DNA from: Pseudomonas sp. UBA4617
Lineage (GTDB): Bacteria; Pseudomonadota; Gammaproteobacteria; Pseudomonadales; Pseudomonadaceae
Length of the DNA stretch: 64,000 nt
Assembly (NCBI RefSeq): GCF_002386445.1
Contig: NZ_DGIR01000056.1
Location: 12,986-76,985, forward strand
Direction of reading: 5' to 3'
Position numbers and translations under genes: made by a program. Below are positions 25,667-34,930 of this stretch, one piece after another. Each line of letters begins with the position of its first letter. Position 1 is the stretch's first letter. The notes under the pieces are model-generated. The model was not told where the DNA came from and did no database searches. It saw only the letters and a program-made list of their open reading frames with translations.

Positions 25667-26625
25667 TGGTGGTTGTTTTCCTGAAAATGCCTTGCTGCAG
25701 CCAGAAGCGCCGCATCCACCCGAACCGGAGGCTGCCAGCCAAGCAGTTCGCGGGTTTTACCGATATCGACCTGTAGCGAGCCGCACAATCGCTGGGAAAG
25801 CGCCCCTTTGCCGAGCGCCTTGGCGCCACTGCTTAGCAACCAGGCTGGCACCGGTAGCAGGCGGGCCGGTTTGCCGAGCGCCCTTGCCATGCGAGTAAGC
25901 AGTTCGGTCGTGGACAGGTCCTCTCCATCACTGACCAGAAACACCTGGTTGGCTGCGCCCGGGTGATCAATGCACCTCAGAACCAGGTCTACCAGATTGT
26001 CCAGCGCCACCAGGCTCCGACGATTATGTATGGCACCGAAGGGCAATGGCACACCACGGTCCAACCAGCGCATCATGCTGAGAAAATTGGCTTTCACCCC
26101 CGGCCCGTATACCAACACTGGACGAATGATGACAATTTCCATCCCTGTTTGCGCGCCGAGCGCCAGCAAACCTTGTTCCGCTTCATGCTTGGAAATGCCA
26201 TAGGGATCGACCGGGTGCGGGGTGTCGTCGGCACGGTAGGCAGCGCCAGGGCGGGTCTGTTCGCCATTGACCTTGATTGAACTGACAAACACGAACCGGC
26301 GGGCGCCGGCCGCGCTGGCGGCCCGGGCGAAGGCCAGGGTACCGTCAACATTGATGCGGCGAAACTCTGCCAGCGGGTCGCTGGCGGTATCGCTCATGAC
26401 GTGCACGCGCGATGCGCAGTGCACCACAACATCGGGGCGGTGAACCTGTAACTCGGCGCTCTGGTCATCGGCAAGGTCGCCAATCGGGTAACTGGCAACG
26501 CCGGCAGGCATCTCCAGCAAAGGTGAACGCAACGGTAGGACCGTTTCAACGTTTGCGTTGCGACTGAGCGCTTTCAGAACCGCCCCTCCGACGAAGCCGG
26601 ACGCACCCGTCAAAATTACTTTCAT
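25663..26625 (-). CDS. UDP-4-keto-6-deoxy-HexNAc 4-reductase (WbpV/WbpK-like SDR)
   Basis: About 320-residue extended SDR. N-terminal MKVILTGASGFVGGAVLKAL is the NAD(P)-binding motif; FVSSIKVNGEQT and DPYGISKHEAEQGLLA supply Ser and YxxxK. Next to wbpL and wbpM it should reduce the WbpM product to UDP-D-QuiNAc (WbpV) or UDP-D-FucNAc (WbpK); the stereochemistry cannot be decided by eye, so no symbol is given. The ATG at 26625 is preferred; a GTG two codons upstream (26631) is also in frame. Being first in the minus block, it should be near the promoter in the 26632-26945 gap. Confidence 0.85.
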   Translation of the reverse strand: MKVILTGASGFVGGAVLKALSRNANVETVLPLRSPLLEMPAGVASYPIGDLADDQSAELQVHRPDVVVHCASRVHVMSDTASDPLAEFRRINVDGTLAFARAASAAGARRFVFVSSIKVNGEQTRPGAAYRADDTPHPVDPYGISKHEAEQGLLALGAQTGMEIVIIRPVLVYGPGVKANFLSMMRWLDRGVPLPFGAIHNRRSLVALDNLVDLVLRCIDHPGAANQVFLVSDGEDLSTTELLTRMARALGKPARLLPVPAWLLSSGAKALGKGALSQRLCGSLQVDIGKTRELLGWQPPVRVDAALLAAARHFQENNHQ

Positions 26626-26631
26626 TCTCAC

Positions 26632-26945
26632 CTGATCGCTTATTGGGTTTATTGATGTCTACTATCGGACAGATCGCATGCCAACGGAAGACACGTCGGC
26701 AACTCTCAGAAATTACTGACAAATATCCCTCGAAAACGCCAACACGGCAGTGTGTAGCGCGGGGTGAACACGGTAGTTACTCGAGACCCTAATGAATCTG
26801 GAGCAAAACTACAAATCGGCTGTCCGAATACCCGGCCTGGCCCTGATCGATATCAACTCCCCTGATGTCGAAGCGTCCAGAGCATGGACAGCCCATGCAA
26901 AACAAAACAGAATCCGTCCTCCCCCAAAGGTATCTATAAGAACTC
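26632..26945. other. Divergent intergenic region between the WbpV/K-like gene and wzx
   Basis: About 314 bases separating two divergent operons. It should contain both promoters, but no convincing -35/-10 pair could be assigned on either strand. An open frame from 26792 has no recognisable product and runs out of frame into wzx, so it is not called. Confidence 0.4.
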
Positions 26946-28319
26946 ATGTCCACAGGGAAAGTCACCAACGCGCTTTCTTCTCCGATCGCGGCAAGCATAG
27001 CTGCGATATTTGGCCGATTCCTGTTGTTGGGCACCGGCGCCCTGACCGGCATCATCATTCCTCTGACCATGTCGCAGACTTCGGTCGGGTTGTTCTTTCT
27101 GGCCCAATCGCTTATCGCTGCACTGGCCACCTTGGGCCAGCTCGGCCTGAGCATTACCGCGCCTGCCTGCATCTCCACCGCGCAGGGGCACCGCGACGGG
27201 GGCCAGGTAAAGCAGCTGTTACGCCGCACTCTGCTGTTGGCGGTGCTGTCGACCATTGCCCTGGCAGTGGGGTTCAATATTTTTATGCAGGTACTGTCAC
27301 GTTACGAAGGTGACGACCTGCTGCGGATGCTGCATGGCATTGCCCCGCTGGTGTCGCTAAGCATGATCCTGGCGGCGATCAGCACCGTTCTGGCCGAGCA
27401 GCATCGTGCCTTGGGCCATTTCGTGCAGGCCAGCTTCCTGACCACCGGGGCCAGTCTGGCCAGCGCGGCTACGGTTATCCTGGCCTGGCGCGGCGAGCTG
27501 CACATTGAACTGAGCACGCTGATCCTGGCTGGCGCCGTGGGCGCCGGCTGCACCACCTTGCTCGGGGCCTGGAGCCTGTGCCAATGGTATCGGGCGCAAC
27601 CCCGGGGCAAGCCGAATACCAGTATCGGCTATAGTACATTGCTGCGAGAAACCCGGCCCAATCTGACAACCACCGCAGTGCTGTTCGTAATGTCGCAGGC
27701 CGACCTGTGGATCATCGCCTGGTTCGGTGATGCGCCCGGGCTGGCCATCTATGGTCTGGCTTCACGCCTGGCAGCCTTGGTACTGATCCCGCTGGCAGTG
27801 ATCAACACCGTCGTCGCGCCCTCGATTGGGCGTATCTGGGTGCGCGGCAAGAAACGTTATCTGCAGCGCGTAATGGGGGTAGGTGCGGGAGCGGCGACGC
27901 TATTGGGGCTTGCAGGCTATCTGCTGTTCATTGCGTGTGGCCAGTTCGTGCTGACGCATGTGTGGTCCAGTGAATATGCCGATGCATACTATATATTTGC
28001 CATCTTGGGCATTTCGCAACTGGCGCAGACTTACGCCGGTACTGCCGGCTTCGTGCTGATGATGCTACAGAAACAGCACGTGGCCATGCGTATTTCGGTC
28101 ATCAGCGGGCTATGCATGATTACCGCCGGACTGCTGGCAATGTGGTTGTATGGAATCATCGGTTTGGCCGTGGTATACAGCCTCGGCGGTATCTGCCAGT
28201 CGCTGGCACAGATTCACTGCGTGAAACGGATATTCAACCTCAGCACCACCGCCGATTACGTTTCATTGAGCCGGTTCGTGCACCTCTATTACCGTCGAAA
28301 GGTATCTCATGGTCGCTAG
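26946..28319 (+). CDS. wzx: Wzx-type lipid-linked oligosaccharide flippase
   Basis: 457 residues with about twelve hydrophobic helices and few charged loops, matching the MATE/MOP flippase family that moves undecaprenyl-linked O units across the inner membrane. The N-terminus SSPIAASIAAIFGRFLLLGTGALTGIIIPLTMSQ-type helix pair and LFVMSQADLWIIAWFGDAPGL (Asp in the helix, as in other Wzx proteins) support this. The ribosome binding site is weak. It is the first gene of a plus-strand block and overlaps the following glycosyltransferase by eleven bases. It is the only flippase candidate in the window. Confidence 0.82.
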   Translation: MSTGKVTNALSSPIAASIAAIFGRFLLLGTGALTGIIIPLTMSQTSVGLFFLAQSLIAALATLGQLGLSITAPACISTAQGHRDGGQVKQLLRRTLLLAVLSTIALAVGFNIFMQVLSRYEGDDLLRMLHGIAPLVSLSMILAAISTVLAEQHRALGHFVQASFLTTGASLASAATVILAWRGELHIELSTLILAGAVGAGCTTLLGAWSLCQWYRAQPRGKPNTSIGYSTLLRETRPNLTTTAVLFVMSQADLWIIAWFGDAPGLAIYGLASRLAALVLIPLAVINTVVAPSIGRIWVRGKKRYLQRVMGVGAGAATLLGLAGYLLFIACGQFVLTHVWSSEYADAYYIFAILGISQLAQTYAGTAGFVLMMLQKQHVAMRISVISGLCMITAGLLAMWLYGIIGLAVVYSLGGICQSLAQIHCVKRIFNLSTTADYVSLSRFVHLYYRRKVSHGR

Positions 28320-29214
28320 CAACATACAGCCCAAGGTTTCGATCGTCATTCCTACCTACAACACCGGGCGCTATGTACTGGATGCGATCGACAGCGTGCT
28401 GCAGCAGACCTATCCGAACGTGGAACTGATCGTCGTCGATGATGGCTCCACAGACGACACTCCTGGGCTGCTGGAGCAACACCCGGGCCATTTCATTCGC
28501 CACCGTCAGGCCAACGCTGGGCAGAGCGCGGCGATGAACTTCGGCTGGCAGCAGAGTACGGGCGAGTTGCTTGGCTATCTGAGCGCCGATGACCGCTTGC
28601 ACCCGCGTGCCGTCGAGGCCATCGTCGCAGCCATGGCCAAGGCCCCTGAGGCTGTGCTGGCCTACCCGGACTTCTGCGTCATTGATGAACATTCCAAACA
28701 TGTGCGAACAGTTCAAACTCCCGATTACGAAGAGCGGCTGCTGATCGCCAACTTCCAGTGCCTGCCTGGCCCCGGTGCGCTGTTCCGCCGCGCCGTGTGG
28801 GACAAGGTCGGTGGCTGGAACACCGGGCTGCGCAACATTCCGGACATGGACTTTTTCCTGCGTCTTTGCCAGTACGGGCCATTTATTCGAGTAGCCGAAC
28901 CCCTGGCGGACTTCCGTATTCACTCAGGCTCGACCACCTATAACCCGTGCAACGCCGAACGCTCCGACGAGCCACTCAAGGTAATCAACAGCCTTTACCA
29001 GACCAATGGCCTCTCGCCCTCCATTCTTGGCTGGAAACGCAAGGCCATTGCCAATGCCCATATGCTTTCCGGCTTCATGCACGGGTTTTCCGGGCGCTAT
29101 GCGATGTTCTTGGTACGCATGGGCAAAGCCGCTCTGCTGGATCCTCCGTCGATTCTTTCACGCAAAATGGTCAGTTACGTACTAACCATTTTCAGGCCCA
29201 AGTCCAAAGCCTGA
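28309..29214 (+). CDS. Glycosyltransferase family 2
   Basis: A 301-residue GT-A enzyme. It shows VSIVIPTYNTGRYVLDAIDS at the N-terminus, IVVDDGSTDDTPGLL (UDP-binding Asp), GQSAAMNFGWQQSTGELLGYLSADD (the DxD-equivalent as SADD) and GPGALFRRAVWDKVGGW, followed by NIPDMDFFLRLCQYG with the catalytic-base ED-type region as PDMD. This is the inverting, cytoplasmic family that adds one sugar to the growing O unit. It overlaps wzx by eleven bases, and the next gene starts 84 bases downstream. Confidence 0.87.
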   Translation: MVASNIQPKVSIVIPTYNTGRYVLDAIDSVLQQTYPNVELIVVDDGSTDDTPGLLEQHPGHFIRHRQANAGQSAAMNFGWQQSTGELLGYLSADDRLHPRAVEAIVAAMAKAPEAVLAYPDFCVIDEHSKHVRTVQTPDYEERLLIANFQCLPGPGALFRRAVWDKVGGWNTGLRNIPDMDFFLRLCQYGPFIRVAEPLADFRIHSGSTTYNPCNAERSDEPLKVINSLYQTNGLSPSILGWKRKAIANAHMLSGFMHGFSGRYAMFLVRMGKAALLDPPSILSRKMVSYVLTIFRPKSKA

Positions 29215-29298
29215 AGCCTGCTGCAGTATCTGTGGGTGCAGCGGTCCCACAGGTACCGAGACACATCTAAACAGCTATTCCCCACTTGGAGTGCGCGG

Positions 29299-30936
29299 AT
29301 GAATCAGATCGTGCAGGCTCACCCGCTGGATAACCGCTACCTGCAAGCCAGTGCGTTACTGCTGATTGCCATGGCGACCCTTGCCGCAGCCGCAAGTTAC
29401 CCGGCGTCCCTGACACCGCTGCTGCTCAATGGTGTTCTGGCCGGCTTGCTGGTACGCAGCGTGCTGACCAACCGCACCAGCTTCTTCTCGTTCTTCCTGC
29501 TGACTTTCCTGATTCTCGGTTGCTGGGCAAAGCTGGTTCTGCACTTCATTTTTGCCACGCAGTTCATCGAGCCGATCGGTGCCTTCGATAACACACCGCA
29601 GGCTTGGGACTCGGCCATGCTGGCCCTGAACACTGCATTTGCCACATTACTGGCTTGTCAGGCCTTTGCCGCGCGCCTGCAACCGCCTGCGACCATTTCC
29701 ATCGATCGGCCACGCGCGTTGCTCAAACCGTCCATGTGGTTGGCAGTTTTGCTCACCGTCGTGCTGCTGGCCGTCAATTTCAGGTTCGCTGTTCTAAAGG
29801 TCGGTACCGAGCCTACGCTCAAGCTACACAGCTACGTCTACGTACTGGTTTCGTTCATGATTGCCTGGGGCAACCTGATCCTGCTCGCCACGCTGGGCTA
29901 TTGGTTGGTACAGACGCGCCAGATGAAACTGGAAACACTTTTCTACATTCTCATCGTTGAAGGCGCGGTTACGGCGGTGTCCATGGGCAGCCGGGCGCAG
30001 ATGATTCTGCACGTGGCCGCACCGTTGGTGGTTTATCTGGTACATGGTCGCGATCTGGCAGCGGCATTGCGCCTGGTCCAATGGGTCAGGATCCTGCTGG
30101 TGACCGGGGTATTGTTCGTGGCATCACTGCTGCTGGTGTCTGCTGACCGCCTGCACTCCTTCGCCCAGGCCCGGCCAATCACGACGCCAGTGATTAGCAG
30201 CGAGGAGCCGGCGAGCGATATCAGCCTGACAGCTGCTCGCCCTGTGAGCAGCCTGCTCATTACCTCAGCCGAGTCAGCACAGGCGATCGCAGGTGTATTG
30301 GTTCCGGCGATGCCTCTGTTATCCATGATCGCCAATCCTGTAACAATCGCGCCTGTCGGCGCGGAGCCGGATCCTGTGACGGTAGCTCCCGTTGCCGAAA
30401 CTACTGAGCTAAAGCGTGCCCGCTGGAAAGGTATGCTATTGGAACTGAGTAAGCTGGTAGTGGACCGTTGGGTTGGCCTTGAGGGTGTATTGGCGGTGGT
30501 CAGCCACGAACAAACCGGCTGGCCACTATTTCAGCGCAGCCTGACCGAACGCCCGGAAGCCGGCACTCAGGCCATCTACCAGCGCATGTCGAACGCGCAG
30601 TATCAGACCTTCGAAAACTTCACTTTCATGACCATCCCCGGCCCGCTGGCCATCTTGCTCTATAGCGGCAACCTGGCCGTACTGGTCGTAGGTCTGGCGC
30701 TGTTGTTCTTCGCTGGCATTCTTGTCGAACGGTTTGCAAGCCTGCTGGTCGGTAATATCTTTACTCGCGCTGCCATTGGTGTGGCCCTGGCCTATCTGCT
30801 AGTACAGACCAACTTCCCACGGGTGCAGATGTTCTTCCTTATAGAAATACTCGGGTTCATCGCCGGCTTGTATCTGGCACGCATTATTGTCACCTCCCAG
30901 ACAACCGAAAACGTCGCGCTCATACCAACCCTTTAG
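29299..30936 (+). CDS. Polytopic membrane protein, candidate O-antigen polymerase (Wzy-like)
   Basis: 545 residues from the ATG at 29299, which has GGAG eight bases upstream; an earlier in-frame start at 29236 is less likely. About eleven hydrophobic helices are interrupted by a long loop (roughly residues 295-425) that ends with VVSHEQTGWPLFQRSLTERPEA and the FENFTFMTIPGP segment. Wzy polymerases are poorly conserved and typically have 10-14 helices with a large periplasmic loop, which this satisfies. There are no other domain motifs. Placement after wzx and a GT2 supports the call, but the next gene is a competing candidate. Confidence 0.6.
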   Translation: MNQIVQAHPLDNRYLQASALLLIAMATLAAAASYPASLTPLLLNGVLAGLLVRSVLTNRTSFFSFFLLTFLILGCWAKLVLHFIFATQFIEPIGAFDNTPQAWDSAMLALNTAFATLLACQAFAARLQPPATISIDRPRALLKPSMWLAVLLTVVLLAVNFRFAVLKVGTEPTLKLHSYVYVLVSFMIAWGNLILLATLGYWLVQTRQMKLETLFYILIVEGAVTAVSMGSRAQMILHVAAPLVVYLVHGRDLAAALRLVQWVRILLVTGVLFVASLLLVSADRLHSFAQARPITTPVISSEEPASDISLTAARPVSSLLITSAESAQAIAGVLVPAMPLLSMIANPVTIAPVGAEPDPVTVAPVAETTELKRARWKGMLLELSKLVVDRWVGLEGVLAVVSHEQTGWPLFQRSLTERPEAGTQAIYQRMSNAQYQTFENFTFMTIPGPLAILLYSGNLAVLVVGLALLFFAGILVERFASLLVGNIFTRAAIGVALAYLLVQTNFPRVQMFFLIEILGFIAGLYLARIIVTSQTTENVALIPTL

Positions 30937-31123
30937 TGCATTCATTCCTTTAAAAGACAGAAAGGCTTTGCCGTAGGTATCCGACGAACGTGGGGTGGAA
31001 GACTGCACCCTTGCGCTCGCTCCTTGTCACAGTCAGGTCAACCTCCCAATCCTGAGCCGGGTCAAACCCGAGATTGTCCGGTAGTCGGCATGGCTCAGAT
31101 TTGATAAGGCAGGACCCCTCACG

Positions 31124-32521
31124 ATGACAGTAGCTATCAGGACTTATGGTAATTTCGCGGCCATTGACGTCATGCTGGCACCGCTTTTTGCGCTTTGCGC
31201 CTGGGTAACGTTGAATCCGTATTTTCTCTGGCATTCGCTGCGTCATATGGCCATCGCTGGCATGGTTTCCGGTTGCCTGGCCATTGTTGCCCTGCTGCTC
31301 GGCGACCGACCGCGGCGGGGTGAGGTTCCCGGTTTTATCCTGATCTGTCTGTTCGTGCTTTATATAAGCATGTTGCCAAAGATTGATGGCAGCACGACGC
31401 GCTGGTATTTCGTACTACCAACCCTGTTTGCCCTCGCAGTATTCTCCGACCAGCGTCGCGGCAAGATACTGCAATGGTTTGGCTGGTTCTTCGCGCTCAG
31501 CCTGATCCCGGGCATCTTGGTGTCGCTGTGCAAGATTGTCGGCTTGCCACTGCAAATGGACCACCTGCCTCTCCTCAACCCTGCAATGGCAGAGGCCGGG
31601 GGGTTCTACTTGCATGCGCCGGGGGCACTGTTGTTGTCTGGCAACCACTTGTCGCTGCCTTGGGGGGGCGAACTCTACCGGCTGTGCGCAGTGTATGACG
31701 GACCCGGCATGGTCGGCACGTTGTCAGCATTCTTGCTGGCGGGCAACCGCTTCCGACTCAAGCCTTTCCCCTTTTTCGTCATCTTCATTGGTGGTGTGCT
31801 GTCGTTTTCCCTTGCCTTCATCGTCATGGCTTCCCTCGGTTTCCTGTTCCGCCTGGTACAAGCCCGCTCGCCACTACCCCTGCTGCCGCTCGCCATCCTC
31901 GGGCTTTTCGGCTTGCTGGTACTGGGCATCCTCAAGCCCAAGGGGCCAGACCCGCAACCAGCTCTGCCTGTGGCAACGCAGGCACGGTTAATGGAACCGG
32001 ACCCTTCCCTGCAGGAAGAACGGGTTGACCCCTTGGGTAAACCAGCCTCGTCATCGGCGGCCAGCACTGGCACCGCAGTGCCTATCGCACCGCTTGCAGT
32101 GCAACAGCCAGAACCTGACCAACAATTGCGCCAGACCCAGTACATCAATAACCGCTCGTTACCGGAGATGGACAAGCTCTTCGCTCGCTACCTGGATGCA
32201 GACACCCGCACCCTGCTGTTCGGCATGGGTGCCGATTCCAGTGTGGTCCATGGCGGCGTATCACAGGTAGTGACTCGCATACTCACAGACTTCGGCCTGA
32301 TCGGTGCCCTGCTGTTCGCGCTGGCCATGATCAGCCTGAGCCTGGCCATAACCCATAGCGCCAAGCGCCGCTTGTGGGTATTGCTGTTCTTCGCGCTGTT
32401 TGCACTGAGCATCTACCAGCGCCCGATAGTATGGATGCCTTATGCATTCACAATGTTCATCTGCAGCTCAACCCTGGCTGGGCGCCGCAAGTCGACCAGC
32501 GAAGCGCAACCGGCAAGCTGA
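31124..32521 (+). CDS. Polytopic membrane protein, O-antigen polymerase/ligase-like
   Basis: 465 residues with about ten helices. A large hydrophilic loop rich in Pro, Gln and Ala (residues about 270-360) is followed by SLPEMDKLFARYLDADTRTLLFGMGADSSVV and a helix pair. A GMG/GxG segment before a last helix pair recalls the large periplasmic loop of Wzy and WaaL proteins. The start at 31124 has AGGA about nine bases upstream. A run of seven G at 31662-31668 lies within the frame. The stop is three bases from the stop of the convergent ligase-like gene. A second polymerase, or one for the other glycan, are alternatives. Confidence 0.55.
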   Translation: MTVAIRTYGNFAAIDVMLAPLFALCAWVTLNPYFLWHSLRHMAIAGMVSGCLAIVALLLGDRPRRGEVPGFILICLFVLYISMLPKIDGSTTRWYFVLPTLFALAVFSDQRRGKILQWFGWFFALSLIPGILVSLCKIVGLPLQMDHLPLLNPAMAEAGGFYLHAPGALLLSGNHLSLPWGGELYRLCAVYDGPGMVGTLSAFLLAGNRFRLKPFPFFVIFIGGVLSFSLAFIVMASLGFLFRLVQARSPLPLLPLAILGLFGLLVLGILKPKGPDPQPALPVATQARLMEPDPSLQEERVDPLGKPASSSAASTGTAVPIAPLAVQQPEPDQQLRQTQYINNRSLPEMDKLFARYLDADTRTLLFGMGADSSVVHGGVSQVVTRILTDFGLIGALLFALAMISLSLAITHSAKRRLWVLLFFALFALSIYQRPIVWMPYAFTMFICSSTLAGRRKSTSEAQPAS

Positions 32522-32524
32522 GCC

Positions 32525-33709
32525 TCATTTTGCAGCGCTCAGAACGACGCTTGCGTCGTCAGCCAACGCTGGCGACGTGGCCACTTCCGGGTGCGGACCT
32601 CTGGCGATAGCCAGCGCAAACAGCGATGCCAGCAATGTGTCATAAGCCGGGGTCAGTAAAACCACCTCGAAAAGGCTCCACAGCAGCGTAACGGCCGCCC
32701 CTATGAACACCGAGCGCCAGAATGTCGAGCTGCTTGCCAATTGCGAAAACAGCCGCATGACGCAGTAAAGGTAAAACAAGTACACTGCAGTACCGCCTAC
32801 CCCCAGCAACAGAAGCATGTTCAACACCGAATTATGCGGATCCCATGCCAAACCGTTGAAAATATAGAAGTATTCAGAGCGTGGTGTGCCGATCAGTGGA
32901 TGATCGACAATGTGGTATACCGCTGCATGCCATAGGCCCACGCGAATGGACAGAGACTCCGGCAGCCCACCTTTCATGAAAAAAGCAGTAAGGAACACCA
33001 TCAGGCTGCAGATAATGAACGCGAAGGCAAAAAAGCGCGGATAACGGGAAAGCAGGGTTGTTCTGGTGTCGAGCAACCAGATGGCCACCGCGATGACCAA
33101 CATCGCGTACCCGGTACGCGAAAATGTGAACATGAACGCCCCAACCAGTGCAATGGCACAGAGGTACTGCCTGGCATACAAGGCCACCAGAATGCCAAGC
33201 AGCAGGAACACGGCCAGATAATTGGAGCTGCCCAGAGGCGTCGCAACCAGGTTTTTCAAGGTGTAGAAATCGAGTTGCTCACGGTAACCGAGCCCGATAT
33301 GTGACAGCATGATGAACGCAATCAATACACAGCCGAAGAGCATGCAGTTCTGCACTAGTAACTCGCCGACGCTACACCTGCTTACCACCATGATGGCTAC
33401 CGCAGAGTAAAAAAAACAAAAGTAGACGGAGATATCATTCTTGATAGGCGGATACCCGCCGAAAAATTGAAATACCACCGGTAGGCAAGCCAGCGCAGGC
33501 AATACCGCCTGCCACCTGAGCGACCTGATCGGCCTGATCTTCAGGCGCAACGCCAGGAGCGGCAGGATATACATCGCAAGCGGTAGTGTGACCCTTGCAT
33601 AGACATTTCCATAAAATATCGCCATGAAAAATAACGCCAGCAGCACGTGCTCCTGGGTAGCTCTTTTATACCAACGCTCAAGCACCGACATTTCAAACCT
33701 GACCGCCAT
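32525..33709 (-). CDS. O-antigen ligase/polymerase family membrane protein (Wzy_C type)
   Basis: 394 residues, about ten to eleven helices. The late periplasmic loop contains HPLIGTPRSEYFYIF and AWDPHNSVLNMLLLLGVGGTA, the HN..L.....G..G signature of the Wzy_C/WaaL family, with the conserved His that is important in ligases. It may join the finished O chain to lipid A core, or polymerise it. The start could be 33709 or the internal ATG at 33691. It is the last gene of minus block 4 and converges with the previous gene. I did not assign waaL because pseudomonad waaL often lies elsewhere with core genes. Confidence 0.7.
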   Translation of the reverse strand: MAVRFEMSVLERWYKRATQEHVLLALFFMAIFYGNVYARVTLPLAMYILPLLALRLKIRPIRSLRWQAVLPALACLPVVFQFFGGYPPIKNDISVYFCFFYSAVAIMVVSRCSVGELLVQNCMLFGCVLIAFIMLSHIGLGYREQLDFYTLKNLVATPLGSSNYLAVFLLLGILVALYARQYLCAIALVGAFMFTFSRTGYAMLVIAVAIWLLDTRTTLLSRYPRFFAFAFIICSLMVFLTAFFMKGGLPESLSIRVGLWHAAVYHIVDHPLIGTPRSEYFYIFNGLAWDPHNSVLNMLLLLGVGGTAVYLFYLYCVMRLFSQLASSSTFWRSVFIGAAVTLLWSLFEVVLLTPAYDTLLASLFALAIARGPHPEVATSPALADDASVVLSAAK

Positions 33710-33799
33710 GAACCATTAATTGGACAGCTGCGCCCCTTTATCCGGCGTTGCCGAAGATCACACTGCGGCGATGGCCGTCAGCGGAGCCGTCGGGCGCGC

Positions 33800-34930
33800 C
33801 TACTCCACCATCGACCCCGTACGCAACAGCCGGGCAAAACGCTGCAACATCACCTGCACCATGGCTGACCAGGTGTAATGTTCGGTAATGTAAGCCTTGA
33901 GTCGCCCGCCTTTTGCCCTGAGCTCGGCAGGGTCAGCCAACATACGCTCAAGACCCGAAGCGATGCCCGCTGCACTGGCTGGAACCACCAGCCCTCCTTG
34001 CACCTGCTCGACCTGATTGAAACCACAGGTGTCGGTGAGCAAAACCGGTAACCCGACAATCCCGGCTTCCAGTGCGACCAGCGACATGGCCTCCGAACGC
34101 GAAGGGATGACCAGCATCATTGCCTGACGGTACACCTGGGTACGCTGTGCTTCATCAAGAAAGCCGATGAAGTGAATGCGTCCAGCCAGCCCCGAGGCAT
34201 CCACTTGAGCCTGCAGGTCCTGCTGCATGCCAAAGTCCGGCCCAGCCATCACCAAGGGGTATCGTTGCGCCGCAGGCGTGTCGAGATAGGCCTGGATCAG
34301 GAAGTCAGGCCCTTTGACTGGTGCCAGCCGCCCCATGAACAGGATAAAGGGCTCGCTCGGCAGTTGTACAACCTCTGTCCGTCGCGCCGGAGCTGGGTCA
34401 GCCACGGCGTTGCCGATAACCGGAATGGAAGCTGCCGGCACGCCTGCCACCTGCGCAATCAGCCCTTGTTCCAGGTCGGTAATGGCGATAAAACCTGCGG
34501 CCCCCTTGATCAACCAGCGGCCCAGCAGCAGGTGAAACACCTTCATGATCGGACGCGGCGAACCCACTGACGCGAATTCGCCTGCCGGACACAGGATATA
34601 AGGGCGCCGACCCAGCAACGCCAGCAGGCCCATGGCGATACTCAACAGGTTCCAGTAGCCCATGATGTGCAGTACATCCGCCCTGCGTACAGCGCGCCAA
34701 GCTCGCCAAGGGTTGAGCAACGGGATCGGGAAGCGCGAACCGATTCTCCCCGTGACGTAGCTTTTTACCCCCTGCTCATCAAACTCCCGTTGCCATGAAT
34801 TGCCGGTCATGGCTACGGCTTCGCAGGTGCTACCGGCTTTGGCCAGGTGCAGCGCCAGGTGCCGGGTGCGCTCGGCTGTACCACCGCCAAGCTTGGCATC
34901 CAGCGAAATATTCACCAACAATACCCTCAT
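33800..34930 (-). CDS. Glycosyltransferase family 4
   Basis: 376 residues from the ATG at 34930, which overlaps the upstream SDR stop (ATGA); a start further upstream would lie within that gene. It opens MRVLLVNISLDAKLGGGTAE (loop GGG binding the donor phosphates), has HIMGYWNLLSIAMG, LFMGRLAPVKGPDFLI and VIPSRSEAMSLVALEAGIVG, the E-x7-E motif of retaining GT4 enzymes. It is the likely transferase for one of the HexNAc or rhamnose residues in the O unit. Coupling to the odd SDR upstream suggests the two act together. Confidence 0.86.
   Translation of the reverse strand: MRVLLVNISLDAKLGGGTAERTRHLALHLAKAGSTCEAVAMTGNSWQREFDEQGVKSYVTGRIGSRFPIPLLNPWRAWRAVRRADVLHIMGYWNLLSIAMGLLALLGRRPYILCPAGEFASVGSPRPIMKVFHLLLGRWLIKGAAGFIAITDLEQGLIAQVAGVPAASIPVIGNAVADPAPARRTEVVQLPSEPFILFMGRLAPVKGPDFLIQAYLDTPAAQRYPLVMAGPDFGMQQDLQAQVDASGLAGRIHFIGFLDEAQRTQVYRQAMMLVIPSRSEAMSLVALEAGIVGLPVLLTDTCGFNQVEQVQGGLVVPASAAGIASGLERMLADPAELRAKGGRLKAYITEHYTWSAMVQVMLQRFARLLRTGSMVE

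Noticed and set aside
26632..26945. JUMPstart/ops element before wzx
   Set aside because: The GGCGGTAGC core was not found on either strand here or at 40337-40779.
26792..27313. Small plus-strand frame upstream of and overlapping wzx
   Set aside because: No clear ribosome binding site or family; lies mostly within wzx in another frame.
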